Source: Actinomycetes bacterium (lineage in GTDB: Bacteria; Actinomycetota; Actinomycetes; Actinomycetales; Dermatophilaceae). Taken from it: a DNA stretch of 40,346 nucleotides. Below are positions 9,067-17,034 of the stretch, one piece after another. A program made the translations under genes and the position numbers. Under the pieces are notes generated by a model. That model had not been told where the DNA came from and did no database searches. It saw nothing but the letters and a program-made list of their open reading frames with translations. Numbering within the stretch: position 1 is the first letter of the stretch; every line of letters begins with the position of its first letter. The stretch is taken from NCBI GenBank assembly GCA_023420415.1, contig JAEZWF010000047.1, positions 1-40,346 of the forward strand. Reading direction: 5' to 3'.

Positions 9067-9180
9067 CGTCAGGAGAGGCGCTGGCGTCAGTGCTTGGCGT
9101 CCTCGGGCAACGGCGTCTGGTCTTGCAGGCCGCCGCGGAGGTGATGAACCTGGGCGCCGACACGCCTGGCACCAGCCAGG

Positions 9181-9591
9181 TCATGACGCGGGCTCGGATC
9201 CGGCGAGCGTGGCGGCGACCCGTCGGCGCAGGAGGGCATACTCCTGCCCGCAACGCTTGGGCCGCCCGGGTGGGCGTACCACCAGTCGACCGGGCTGCAG
9301 CACCTCGTGGGGCAGGAACTGGTCACCGGTGAGGTCGAGCTCGGTGCCGTCGGGCAACACGTTCCAGTAGTGGTGCCCCTGTTTGGTGCCGTCGGCGTAC
9401 AACACCTCCGCGAACATGAGGTCGCCGCCGAAGTAGTCGTGCAGCACCAACGACGTGGTGCCGCACTGCCCGCGCGACGGGTTGTCGGGGCTCCACGTCG
9501 CCTGGTCCGTCGGGTCGCAGGTGTCGGCGGACCAGCTCGCCCGGATCGCTCCCGACACCTGCTCAAGGGTTGGTCCGCCCAGCTCGCTCAT
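9181..9591 (-). CDS. YunG-like small protein
   Basis: This 136-aa soluble protein resembles the YunG family (Bacillus YunG and relatives), whose function is unknown. The features I recognise are an early AIRASWSADTC segment, W/S-rich TWSPDNPSRGQC with a conserved-looking cysteine, the core TSLVLHDYFGGDLMFAEV, HHYWNVLPDG, and ELDLTGDQF. The Cys/His/Asp-Asn arrangement vaguely recalls papain-like or transglutaminase folds, but I cannot claim activity. The ATG was chosen because the in-frame extension upstream is Arg/Pro-rich. It lies 40 bp downstream of the AGE-type isomerase on the same strand and may share its message. Confidence 0.7.
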   Translation of the reverse strand: MSELGGPTLEQVSGAIRASWSADTCDPTDQATWSPDNPSRGQCGTTSLVLHDYFGGDLMFAEVLYADGTKQGHHYWNVLPDGTELDLTGDQFLPHEVLQPGRLVVRPPGRPKRCGQEYALLRRRVAATLAGSEPAS

Positions 9592-9631
9592 GGGCGCACC
9601 CTGCCCCACCCCACCGACAACGACGCGCCCG

Positions 9632-10864
9632 CTACCGCCGCACCAGGGCACCGGCGAAGGAGGCCGACGGCGCCAGCGACGGCAGCAGCGCCGCCTGGTA
9701 GGCGTGGTAGACGTCCGGCTTGCCCGCCCAGACGGTCGACGCCGGCTGGTTCGACGCGTCGAGCTCGTGTCGCCACGACCCGGCCTCACGGTCGATGAGG
9801 TGACGCTGCGCGTGCGCCCACCACGCGGCATACCAGTCGGCGTAACCCTGCTCACCGGTCTCACGACCGAGCGCCCACGCCGTCGCGATGCCCTCGGCGA
9901 CCACCCAGTGCAGCCGGTTGCGCACCACTGGCACGCCGTCGAAGTCGGTCGTGTAGACGAACCCGTCGGCGTCGTCGGCGTGCCAGCCGTCGCCGACCGC
10001 CTGCTCGAACAGGGACACGGCGTTGTCGAGCAACCAGTCGGGGGCGTCGTCGCCGAGGGCGGTGCGCAGGTGGAGGGCGAGCCGCGACCACTCGAGCAGG
10101 TGCCCGATCGTCACGCCGTAGGGACGGAACGGGTCGGCCGGGTTGTCGCGGTTGTAGTCGAACAACGGCGTCCAGTCCGGCGTGAAGTGCTCGGGCAGGT
10201 GCCAGTCGTTGCGGCGGGCGAAGCCGTGCACGACGTGTTCGACGATGCGGGCGGCGTGCGAGCGCGCGGCGAGATCGCCGGTCACCTCGTGGACCGCGAG
10301 CAACGCCTCGACACTGTGCATGTTGGCGTTGATGCCGCGGTAGTCCTCCAGCGTGGTCCACCCCCGGTCCCAGCTCTCGACCACGAGCCCGTCGCGGTCG
10401 TCCCAGAAGTGCGTCTCGAACACTTCGCGCGCGTCATCGAGCAGGGCCTGGCCGGCGGGGTGGCCGGCGGCGGTCGCGCTCGCGGCGGCGAGCAGGACAA
10501 AGGCGTGCTCGTATGCCGTCTTGTCGCCGGTGACGGGCGTGTGCGTCTTTGCGTCGACGGCGGAGAACCAGCCGCCGTGCTCGTCGTCGTGCAGGACCTC
10601 GCGCAGGGCCCGGACGCCGTGGTCGAGCTCGGTGCGCGCGGATTCGTTGCCCTGCAACACTTCCAGCGCCGCGACGTGGGTCATGCGGCAGGTGATCCAG
10701 GCCTCGACGGGGCGGTCGAGCTCGGGCTGGCCGTGGTCGTCGAGCCAGGCGAAGCCGCCGTCCGGGTGGACCGCGCCGCGGGCGAACTCCCACAGCCGCG
10801 TGCACTCAGCGGCGAGCCAGTCGGCGTCGGGGGCGGACGGGGCAACGGAGTCGCTGGAGGTCAC
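9632..10864 (-). CDS. AGE family sugar epimerase/isomerase
   Basis: This 410-aa soluble alpha/alpha-barrel protein belongs to the N-acylglucosamine 2-epimerase/YihS superfamily, which isomerises mannose/fructose-type sugars (or sulfoquinovose in YihS). The evidence is the length, the repeated helical hairpins, RMTHVAALEV, GGWFSAVDA, KTAYEHAFVLLAAASA, the central YRGINANMHSVEALLA, HTxxx-type PYGVTIGHLLEWSRL, and KPDVYHAYQA. Catalytic histidines are expected in NANMHS and IGHLLEW. The start is GTG, followed by ACCTCC. No transport or other sugar genes are next to it, so the substrate is open. It is divergent from murT across a 199-bp region holding two tandem hairpins. Confidence 0.85.
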   Translation of the reverse strand: MTSSDSVAPSAPDADWLAAECTRLWEFARGAVHPDGGFAWLDDHGQPELDRPVEAWITCRMTHVAALEVLQGNESARTELDHGVRALREVLHDDEHGGWFSAVDAKTHTPVTGDKTAYEHAFVLLAAASATAAGHPAGQALLDDAREVFETHFWDDRDGLVVESWDRGWTTLEDYRGINANMHSVEALLAVHEVTGDLAARSHAARIVEHVVHGFARRNDWHLPEHFTPDWTPLFDYNRDNPADPFRPYGVTIGHLLEWSRLALHLRTALGDDAPDWLLDNAVSLFEQAVGDGWHADDADGFVYTTDFDGVPVVRNRLHWVVAEGIATAWALGRETGEQGYADWYAAWWAHAQRHLIDREAGSWRHELDASNQPASTVWAGKPDVYHAYQAALLPSLAPSASFAGALVRR

Positions 10865-10896
10865 CTGCCGACCCTATTGCCTTGGCCGCCACCCTT

Positions 10897-11010
10897 ACGT
10901 CCGCGAGTTTGCCCCGCTGGTGGGCAACTTCGCAGACGCAGGCAGGCGGCCTACGGGGACGTCTGCGAGTTTGCCCCGCTGGTGGGCAACTTCGCAGACG
11001 CAAGCAGGCG
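10897..11010. repeat. Two tandem 52-bp hairpin elements between AGE gene and murT
   Basis: Copy A (10897-10948) and copy B (10959-11010) differ at 2 of 52 positions and are 62 bp apart start to start. Each folds back on itself: GTCTGCGAGTTTGCCC pairs with GGGCAACTTCGCAGAC (one mismatch in copy B, two in copy A) around the loop CGCTGGT. Both end in CGCAGACGCARGCAGGCG. They lie upstream of both divergent genes, and a GTATGCCG word follows at 11016. A related hairpin occurs at 38711-38758. Confidence 0.85.
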
Positions 11011-11050
11011 CGGGGGTATGCCGTGCGCGGGCTGGGCGGCCCCCTCCGGT

Positions 11051-11066
11051 TAGGGTTTGGGGCGTG
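11051..11066 (+). promoter_or_regulatory. Leaderless-type promoter of murT
   Basis: TAGGGT at 11051-11056, seven bases, then GTGGTG at 11064-11069. There is no Shine-Dalgarno sequence. It lies about 40 bp downstream of the second tandem hairpin. Confidence 0.5.
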
Positions 11067-12374
11067 GTGCGGACGAGAGCGGCGGTGGTCGCAGGCAAGG
11101 CGGCGCGGATGGCGTCGCGGCTGCGTGGTGGCGGTTCGGCGCTGCCCGGGCTGGTGGCCGAGCGGGTCGACCCGGGTTTTCTCGCGCACGCACTGTCACG
11201 GGTGAGCGACGGCATCGTCGTGGTGAGCGGCACCAACGGCAAGACGACGACGACCAAGATGCTCGTCGCGGTGCTGCGGGCCCACGGCCGGACGGTCTTC
11301 ACCAACCCGACGGGCTCCAACTTCACCCGCGGCGTGATCTCCTCGATGCTCGGCGAGCTGCCGCTGCACGGGCGCCTGCGCGCCGACCTGGCCGTGCTCG
11401 AGCTCGACGAGGCGCACGCGCTGAAGTTCGCTGCGACCGTCAAACCGACCCACGCGTTGCTGCTCAACGTCGCCCGCGACCAGCTCGACCGGTTCGCGGA
11501 GATCGACCACACGGCCAAGCTGCTCGCCTCGCTCGCCGAACAGACCACCCAGGGCGTGGTGCTCAACCTCGACGACTCGTTCATCTCCCGGATCCGCGAC
11601 CGGGTCGCCCGTGGGGTGTCGGTGACGTGGTTCGGGGTGGACGAGTCGATCGCCGACCGGCTGCCCGAGCTGCAGGAGCAGGACGTCCGCTTCGACGACG
11701 ACTTCACCCCGCCGGTCGCCGGGCCCGATGACGGGCTGCTCAAGCCTCACGACGAGCGGTCCTTCTCGATCCTGTTCGGGGAGTACGGATCTGGTGCGGT
11801 CGGGCCGCTCGAGCTCCAGCAGCGGGGGCTGGCTGCGATGATCAACGCCACGGCCGCGACCACGACGGCGCGCTCGCTCCTCGGCGCCAGCTTCGACCCG
11901 CGGGTGGCAGCCGAGGCACTGGCCGCGGTCACCCCGCCGTTCGGGCGCGGCGAGGTCGTGATGGTCGACGGCCAGCCGCTCGAGCTGGTGCTCGTGAAGA
12001 ACCCCGCCGGGTTCACCGTGGCCCTCGGCACGTACGGGTCGACACCCGTTGCGACGATGGTGGCGATCAACGACAACTACGCCGACGGGCGCGACGTCTC
12101 CTGGCTCTACGACGTCAGCTTCGAGTCCCTGCGTGAGCGGGGTGTCGCGGTGACCTCCGGCGTGCGTGGCTACGACATGGCGCTGCGGCTCAGCTATGAC
12201 GACGTCGCGGTCGAGGAGGTCGAGCCTGACCTCGACCGCGCCCTCGACGAGTTCCTCGCTCGGCACCCGGACGAGCCGAAGCGCATCTTCTGCACCTACA
12301 CGGCGATGATGGCCCTGCGTCGCACCCTCGCCGCCCGCTACGACCTGCCCGACATCGGGGAGGAGGCACAGTGA
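11064..12374 (+). CDS. murT: Lipid II isoglutaminyl synthase, MurT ligase subunit
   Basis: This 436-aa protein is a Mur ligase-fold subunit that, with GatD, turns the D-glutamate of lipid II into D-isoglutamine. The ATP-binding loop is SGTNGKTTTTK, followed by NPTGSNFTRG, the ELDEA motif, the NVARDQLDR segment and the C-terminal MurT domain (LVKNPAGF, NDNYADGRDVSWLYDVSFE). Known MurT proteins carry a four-cysteine zinc ribbon inserted in the middle. Here there is no CxxC pair anywhere, and the only cysteine is in RIFCTYTAMM. That region reads VDESIADRLPELQEQDVR and similar. GatD follows with a GTGA overlap. The second GTG (11067) is an alternative start. Confidence 0.92.
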   Translation: MVRTRAAVVAGKAARMASRLRGGGSALPGLVAERVDPGFLAHALSRVSDGIVVVSGTNGKTTTTKMLVAVLRAHGRTVFTNPTGSNFTRGVISSMLGELPLHGRLRADLAVLELDEAHALKFAATVKPTHALLLNVARDQLDRFAEIDHTAKLLASLAEQTTQGVVLNLDDSFISRIRDRVARGVSVTWFGVDESIADRLPELQEQDVRFDDDFTPPVAGPDDGLLKPHDERSFSILFGEYGSGAVGPLELQQRGLAAMINATAATTTARSLLGASFDPRVAAEALAAVTPPFGRGEVVMVDGQPLELVLVKNPAGFTVALGTYGSTPVATMVAINDNYADGRDVSWLYDVSFESLRERGVAVTSGVRGYDMALRLSYDDVAVEEVEPDLDRALDEFLARHPDEPKRIFCTYTAMMALRRTLAARYDLPDIGEEAQ

Positions 12375-13198
12375 CATCCCACGACGAGACCCAGCCCGGC
12401 GGCACACCGGGTGACGTCCCGATCCCCGGCGAGCCGGCCGGGTCCGCCCGCGTCCCCGACGCCGAGCACGAGGGCAAGGGCGTCATCCACGTCGTCCACC
12501 TCTACCCGCGCGAGATGAGCATCTACGGCGACCTCGGCAACACCCGCGCCATCGCGGCACGGATCCGCCGCCACGGTTACGTGCCGGTCGTGCACCAGCA
12601 CCACCCCGGCGGCGAGTTCCCCGAGCAGGCCCACCTCATCCTCGGTGGTGGCGGCCAGGACTCCGGGCAGGTGCGGGTCGAGGACGACCTCGAGCGGATC
12701 GCCGACCGGCTGCGCTCGATGGCCGACGCCGGCACACCGATGCTCATGATCTGCGGCATGTACCAGCTCTTCGGCAACGCGTTCATCACCGTGGAGGGCC
12801 AGCGGCTCCCCGGTCTGGGCATCCTCGACGTCACGACGCAGGGCAACGCCAAGCGGATGATCGGGCCAGTCGTGCTGACGACCGACTTCGGTGATGTCGT
12901 CGGCTACGAAAACCATTCGGGCTCAACGACTCTCGGAGATAGGCAGGCGCCGTTCGGCACGGTCCGTTCCGGTCAGGGCAACAACGGCACCGACCGCACC
13001 GAGGGTGCACGCACCGGCAACGTCATCGGCTCCTACCTGCACGGCCCGATCCTGCCCGCCAACCCCACCCTCGCGGACGCGCTCATCGGGTATGCCGCGG
13101 AGCTCGCCACCGGGCGCCCGTTCGAGCCCGTGCCGCAGGACGACGGGCTGGCTGACGAGGCACGCACTCGTCAGGTGCGCCGGCTCGTCAAGCGCTGA
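12371..13198 (+). CDS. gatD: Lipid II isoglutaminyl synthase, GatD glutaminase subunit
   Basis: This 275-aa class I glutamine amidotransferase (CobB/CobQ-like) supplies ammonia to MurT. The catalytic cysteine is C128 in MICGMYQLFG and the histidine is H224 in SYLHGPIL. HLYPREMSIYGDLGN at the start of the fold and GYENHSG in the middle are typical GatD text. About 35 residues of disordered Pro/Gly/Glu-rich sequence precede the domain, longer than in most relatives. The GTG start overlaps the murT stop by 4 bp, so the subunits are translationally coupled. Confidence 0.93.
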   Translation: MTSHDETQPGGTPGDVPIPGEPAGSARVPDAEHEGKGVIHVVHLYPREMSIYGDLGNTRAIAARIRRHGYVPVVHQHHPGGEFPEQAHLILGGGGQDSGQVRVEDDLERIADRLRSMADAGTPMLMICGMYQLFGNAFITVEGQRLPGLGILDVTTQGNAKRMIGPVVLTTDFGDVVGYENHSGSTTLGDRQAPFGTVRSGQGNNGTDRTEGARTGNVIGSYLHGPILPANPTLADALIGYAAELATGRPFEPVPQDDGLADEARTRQVRRLVKR

Positions 13199-13200
13199 GC

Positions 13201-14034
13201 GTGGCCGCGCCGACACCACCGTCGGAGCGGGTGCTCGACCTGTTCGCGGTGCCGGATGACGTCCGGCCACTGCCCGGAGGCCAGGGAGCCAGTGTCGTCG
13301 CGGGGGACCTCGTCCTGTCGCCGGGACGCGACGCGGCCACGGCCTCCTGGCTGTGCCCGCCGGTGGCCCGCTTGGCGGTCGCCCTGGACCTGCGACCGCG
13401 CCGCTCGCTCCGGCTGGCGATGCCGGTGCCCGCCCGCGACGGCGAGTGGGTCGTCGACGGCTGGGGCGCCAGCCGCTACGAACCGGACACGACCGCCTGC
13501 ACGGAGCTCGGCGTCCTGGTCGCCACGGGGCGGTTGCTGCATGCCGAGCTCGCCGTCGCCTTCCCAACCAGGCCGGCGGGGTTGGCGGGGCGCACCGACC
13601 GCTGGGCCGTCGCTGAACGGGTCGCCTTCGCCGGACCTGACGAGATCGCTTCTGCCACAAGCCCTTCCGATCCGCGCCACGAGCAGCTGCTGCGTGTCGC
13701 CGAGGTGCTGCGTCGGGCTGGGGACGTGTCGCTGGGCACCGACCAGCTCGTCCACGGGGACCTCGCCGGCAACGTGCTCCTGGACGCGAGCAGCACGCCT
13801 GTCGTCATCGACCTGGCGCCCTACTGGCGCCCACCGCTGTGGGCCGAGGCGGTCTGCGTCCTCGATGCCGTGCTCTGGCTCGGCGCGCAGGCGCGGGTGC
13901 TCCGGGACTGGAGCCACGGCATACCGGCACTGGCCCTGGCGCGGGCGGCGGCGTTCCGCCTCCTCAGCGACGGCCCGGGGGCCGACGTCGACCGGTATGC
14001 CGCGGCGCTGACCCACGCGTGGCCGTCGCCGTGA
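13201..14034 (+). CDS. TIGR02569-type actinobacterial kinase-fold protein
   Basis: This 277-aa protein matches the actinobacterial TIGR02569 family, distant relatives of aminoglycoside/choline kinases. The catalytic loop is LVHGDLAGNVLL (H185, D187, N192) and the metal-binding aspartate is in VVIDLAPYWRP. The N-lobe is short, and I see no clear P-loop, which is usual for this family. The substrate is unknown. The GTG start is 2 bp after gatD, suggesting co-expression with the lipid II amidation genes. The word at 13917 is read as H-G-I-P with a rare ATA codon. It ends 6 bp from the convergent gene, with no room for a separate terminator. Confidence 0.78.
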   Translation: MAAPTPPSERVLDLFAVPDDVRPLPGGQGASVVAGDLVLSPGRDAATASWLCPPVARLAVALDLRPRRSLRLAMPVPARDGEWVVDGWGASRYEPDTTACTELGVLVATGRLLHAELAVAFPTRPAGLAGRTDRWAVAERVAFAGPDEIASATSPSDPRHEQLLRVAEVLRRAGDVSLGTDQLVHGDLAGNVLLDASSTPVVIDLAPYWRPPLWAEAVCVLDAVLWLGAQARVLRDWSHGIPALALARAAAFRLLSDGPGADVDRYAAALTHAWPSP

Positions 14035-14040
14035 GTGGGC

Positions 14041-14547
14041 TCAGAGCTCGGCGGTGCCGCTCGTCCCGAGGTCGGGCCGGTCGCCGGTGACCCGCGCCTT
14101 GACGATGTCGAACAGGCTCCCGACGGCTCCGGGGGAGTCCCAGTACTCCGCGCCCTCGACGTCGACCCGCACGACGGCGACCTTCGGGTCCTCGGGCTCG
14201 CTCTGGAAGTAGTCCTTGGCGAAGCCGGACCACAGCTCCTTCGCGCGCTCGGGGTCGTGTTGCGCATAACCGTTGCCGCGCAACGAGACCCACGACGACT
14301 TCTCGACGAAGGCGACATTGGTGCTGGCGTCCGCCCGCAGCTCGGTGGCCAACGCCGAGTCGGCGAGGGCGAGGAACCACAGCGTCCCGTCGAACTCCCG
14401 GTCCAGACACGTCATCGGGCGCGAGACCAGGCCCTTGGACGACCTGGTGGTGATCATGCAGGTGCGCTGCCCCTTGATCAGCTCAGCCACCTTGGTGACG
14501 GCATCGGCGTTGCGTTCGCCGGAGTTCGGCGTCTGTGCGTCTGACAT
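14041..14547 (-). CDS. Pyridoxamine 5'-phosphate oxidase-like (general stress protein 26-type) protein
   Basis: This 168-aa split-barrel flavin/F420-fold protein resembles stress protein 26 and the Pyrid_ox_like families. Supporting text is the opening KVAELIKGQRTCMITT, LVSRPMTC, GTLWFLALADS, NVAFVEKSSWVSLRGNGYAQ, ELWSGFAKDYF and VRVDVEGAEYWDSPG. Such proteins bind FMN or related cofactors, and the physiological reaction is unknown. The ATG is preceded by GAGGAG 7 nt upstream, a good ribosome binding site. A 124-bp gap separates it from the upstream gene on the same strand. Confidence 0.82.
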   Translation of the reverse strand: MSDAQTPNSGERNADAVTKVAELIKGQRTCMITTRSSKGLVSRPMTCLDREFDGTLWFLALADSALATELRADASTNVAFVEKSSWVSLRGNGYAQHDPERAKELWSGFAKDYFQSEPEDPKVAVVRVDVEGAEYWDSPGAVGSLFDIVKARVTGDRPDLGTSGTAEL

Positions 14548-14671
14548 GGCGTGCTCCTCGTCGTCGCGTCGGCTCGTGCCTCTCCACCATCCCTCACAGG
14601 CCGTGTCGCCGCGCGCCGAGCCGAGCCCCGGACCGTCCGAGCCGGTCGGGGACGGGCCAGGCTGGTCCGCG

Positions 14672-15103
14672 TCAGGGGAAGGCGGTGCCGGCCGCGAGGC
14701 GCAGCGCGAGGTACTCCGCGAGCGGCCCGGACTCGCCGTCACGGGCGCCCTCGCCGACCTGCAGCGGCGGGTCGGTCCGGTCCACCGTGACCCGGCGGAA
14801 GCGGCCGAACCGCACGGGCGGCACGACGAGCAGGTAGTAGCCGCCGTCGACGCCGATCCCGATCGACCGGTCCCGCTTGAGGTACCAACCCTCGACGCCG
14901 GTGCGGTAACGGCCCGACCCGGACCACGGACGCGCGGTCAGCTCGACGGGTGCGATGCCGGCAGCCTGCGCGTCGGCCACGAACCGCTCGATGAGCGGCT
15001 GAGCCTTCGCGGCCTCCTGCTCACGACGCCGGCTCTGTGCCGCGATCTGCCAGTCGGCGGCATCGCGGTCGCTGCGAGGCCGTCCCGCTGCGTCTTCGCT
15101 CAT
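14672..15103 (-). CDS. Uncharacterised actinobacterial protein
   Basis: 143 aa with no family that I recognise with confidence. The N-terminal half is charged and helical (Arg/Glu/Ala-rich, about 10-50), and the C-terminal half is beta-rich with aromatic residues (WYLKRDRSIGIGVDGGYYLLVV). There is no signal peptide, membrane helix or catalytic motif. The ATG overlaps the stop of the upstream flippase-like gene as ATGA, so the two are translationally coupled and may act together. It is probably cytoplasmic. Confidence 0.7.
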   Translation of the reverse strand: MSEDAAGRPRSDRDAADWQIAAQSRRREQEAAKAQPLIERFVADAQAAGIAPVELTARPWSGSGRYRTGVEGWYLKRDRSIGIGVDGGYYLLVVPPVRFGRFRRVTVDRTDPPLQVGEGARDGESGPLAEYLALRLAAGTAFP

Positions 15104-16179
15104 GCCGTCTCCGGCGTTGGGGTGGAAGGGATCTCGTCGTCATCGACAGGCGCCTTCTTGGGGCTGAGCGACCAGGCCAACCAGCCCATCGCTCCGAGCG
15201 GCACCTCCATGAAGTGCGTGAAGAGCGAGAACAACAGCACCCCGGCAGCGGCTTCGGTGGATGGGGCACCCCACGCGACGAGCGCTGCCGTCGTCGCGGA
15301 CTCGGTCACCCCCATCCCGCCGGGGGTGATCCCGACCGCGGTGAGCAGCCGACCGATGGCGTATGCCGCGAACAGCTGGCCGTAGGGGAGCTCGACCCCG
15401 GTCGACTTCATGCACAGCAGGAACAACAGGTAGTAGATGCCGAAGAACCCGACGAGGCCCAGCGTCATGCCGAGCCAGCCGGTGCGCACCACGTCGTTGA
15501 TGCGGGCGCGCAGGTCGACGACGAGTGCTCGCACCGACATGCTGCGGCGCTTCCAGAGCCTGCCGATCACCTTGTCGAGCCCGGTGCCGATGGCGACGGC
15601 GGCCCGCTCGGAGGCGATGATGGCCACGAACACCGCCAGGACGGCGCTTCCGGTGATGGCGGCCCCGAGTGCTGCGTCGGCCAATGCCTTCGGCACGTCC
15701 GGGTCACGTCCGGCGAGCAGCCCGGCGATGGCGATGACCGGCAATGCCATGCGGGACAACACGTTCCAGACACCTGTGACGATGGCCGACGTCGAGATCG
15801 CGCGCCGCGAGAAACCCCAGGAGCGGCAGATCGTGTAGGTCGCGGCGAGCCCGGCGGCCCCTCCGCCGGGCAGCAGGTTGCCCACGGACGAGCCGGCGAC
15901 GTTGACGATCAGGGCTTGCCAGTGCCGCAGGCCGCGCATCGACCCGGTGAGGGTGAAGGTGTAGCAGTAGAGGCCCACCACCACCCCGCCGAGCAGCAGC
16001 AGCGCCGTGGTGGTCGGCACGGTGCGCAGGATCGACCAGATCTGCGGCCACGTGGTGTGGCCGAAGTAGGGCACCCCCCACCCGAGCAGGGCGACGGCGA
16101 TGCCGAGGCCCACCACGGCCTGGATGACCCGTCGCGCCTTGGTCGGCTTGCGCTTGCTCCTGCGCTCGGCGTCCGTCAC
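15100..16179 (-). CDS. Flippase-like lysylphosphatidylglycerol synthase TM-region (UPF0104) protein
   Basis: This 359-aa polytopic membrane protein has about eight hydrophobic helices, a basic N-terminal tail and an acidic/Pro C-terminal tail. The family marker GNLLPGGGAAG (about residues 98-108) and TPGGMGVTESATTAALVAWGAP near the C-terminus are typical of the LPG synthase TM/AglD2-like family. These proteins include lipid flippase parts of MprF and dolichol-linked sugar transferases. There is no lysyl-transferase domain. It sits in an operon with a PIG-L deacetylase upstream and next to a GT4 transferase, so a role in lipid-linked glycan export is reasonable but inferred. The GTG start overlaps the upstream stop as GTGA. 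Confidence 0.82.
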   Translation of the reverse strand: MTDAERRSKRKPTKARRVIQAVVGLGIAVALLGWGVPYFGHTTWPQIWSILRTVPTTTALLLLGGVVVGLYCYTFTLTGSMRGLRHWQALIVNVAGSSVGNLLPGGGAAGLAATYTICRSWGFSRRAISTSAIVTGVWNVLSRMALPVIAIAGLLAGRDPDVPKALADAALGAAITGSAVLAVFVAIIASERAAVAIGTGLDKVIGRLWKRRSMSVRALVVDLRARINDVVRTGWLGMTLGLVGFFGIYYLLFLLCMKSTGVELPYGQLFAAYAIGRLLTAVGITPGGMGVTESATTAALVAWGAPSTEAAAGVLLFSLFTHFMEVPLGAMGWLAWSLSPKKAPVDDDEIPSTPTPETA

Positions 16180-16997
16180 GGCAGCCCCGCGAAGACGTCA
16201 TGGCTGACCGGCGCCCCTGTTGGGTGCGCGGGGTCGACGAACCACTCGCGCCCGAACACCACGTCGAACAGCGGCCGCGGGATCCGCAGGAATGCCGCCA
16301 GCGTGCGGTCCGCGCCGTCGTCGGCGGCCGACTGCGAGACGTGTGCGCGCATGGACGCGCGCTTCTGCGCGGCATACCGCCACACCGAGATCCGGTGGGT
16401 GACCTCGGAGCGCGCACTGAACGACGCACAGAATCCCTCGAGGTCGAACTCCGGCGGGAAGCGGTAGAACTTCGCCACCAGCCGCACTGCGCGCGCGATC
16501 GTGTCGCGGGGCACCGTCGCCTGGAGCACTCGCGGCGTGCCCGCCAGCGTGGCCGCGCGCTCGCCGACCTCGTGCACGCGGACGTGGTCGCGGTGGCCGT
16601 ACCCGCCGTTGCGGTCGTAGGTGAGCAGGACATCGGCCTGCTCCTCGAGCAGCACCGCCGCCAGCCGTGCGGCCGCCTCCTCCACCGGCGCCCGCACGAA
16701 CCGCACGTGGTCCGGTGGGTCCGGGAAGAGCTCGGGTCCCAGCCCGCTGTCGGCGTACCCCAGGTAGACGACCCGGGCCACCCCCAGCGCGCCCGCCGAG
16801 CGCTGCAGCTCGGCCAGGCGACGCGCCCCCAGGGCGCCGTCCGCGGCATACTCGCTCGACGTCAACCCGAGGTCGCCGTCGGTGGCGACGACGACCACGA
16901 CCCGGTGCCCCTCCGCGGCGGCGCGCGCCAGCGTGCCCGACGTCAGGAGGGCCTCGTCGTCGGGGTGGGCGTGAAAGGCCACGAGCGTCCGGGTCAT
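16176..16997 (-). CDS. PIG-L family N-acetyl sugar deacetylase
   Basis: This 273-aa protein is a zinc-dependent LmbE/PIG-L deacetylase. The metal site is AHPDDE (H11, D13, D14) near the N-terminus plus the H in GYGHRDHVRVH. Members include MshB and Mca of the mycothiol pathway and GlcNAc-PI deacetylases. This one has the family core plus a 70-residue C-terminal part. A membrane flippase-like gene downstream and a GT4 transferase opposite suggest a sugar or glycolipid substrate, by inference. I chose the ATG giving MTRTLVAFHAHPDDE because a CAGGAT -10-like box lies seven bases before it. An ATG at 17006 would add three residues. Confidence 0.85.
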   Translation of the reverse strand: MTRTLVAFHAHPDDEALLTSGTLARAAAEGHRVVVVVATDGDLGLTSSEYAADGALGARRLAELQRSAGALGVARVVYLGYADSGLGPELFPDPPDHVRFVRAPVEEAAARLAAVLLEEQADVLLTYDRNGGYGHRDHVRVHEVGERAATLAGTPRVLQATVPRDTIARAVRLVAKFYRFPPEFDLEGFCASFSARSEVTHRISVWRYAAQKRASMRAHVSQSAADDGADRTLAAFLRIPRPLFDVVFGREWFVDPAHPTGAPVSHDVFAGLP

Positions 16998-17034
16998 CAC
17001 CGTCATCCTGTCGCATGGCAGGCTCGACCCTGTG
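16995..17034. promoter_or_regulatory. Divergent leaderless-type promoter pair (PIG-L gene / GT4 gene)
   Basis: Minus strand: CAGGAT (17010-17005), seven bases, ATG at 16997. Plus strand: CAGGCT (17019-17024), seven bases, GTG at 17032. The two -10-like boxes are head to head only 8 bp apart, so RNA polymerase bound for one gene would cover the other promoter. CA in place of TA at the first positions makes both boxes weaker than consensus. Confidence 0.42.

Noticed and set aside
9087..9180. A short minus-strand reading ending in HHLRGGLQDQTPLPEDAKH after the YunG-like gene
   Set aside because: The text looks protein-like, but I found no start codon close upstream in frame, and upstream the frame overlaps the YunG-like gene in another frame. 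Kept only as a curiosity.
9234..9241. GGGCATAC and CTATGCCG (39796) as further word copies
   Set aside because: They differ at one of the eight positions and were not counted.
10897..11010. A short CRISPR array
   Set aside because: There are only two 52-bp copies with a 10-bp gap, each a complete hairpin. The gap is too short for a spacer and there are no cas genes.
10897..11010. A repeated peptide (EFAPLVGNFADA) encoded twice before murT
   Set aside because: It is the translation of the hairpin DNA in an open frame running through the promoter region. The murT start is defined by its own -10 box downstream.
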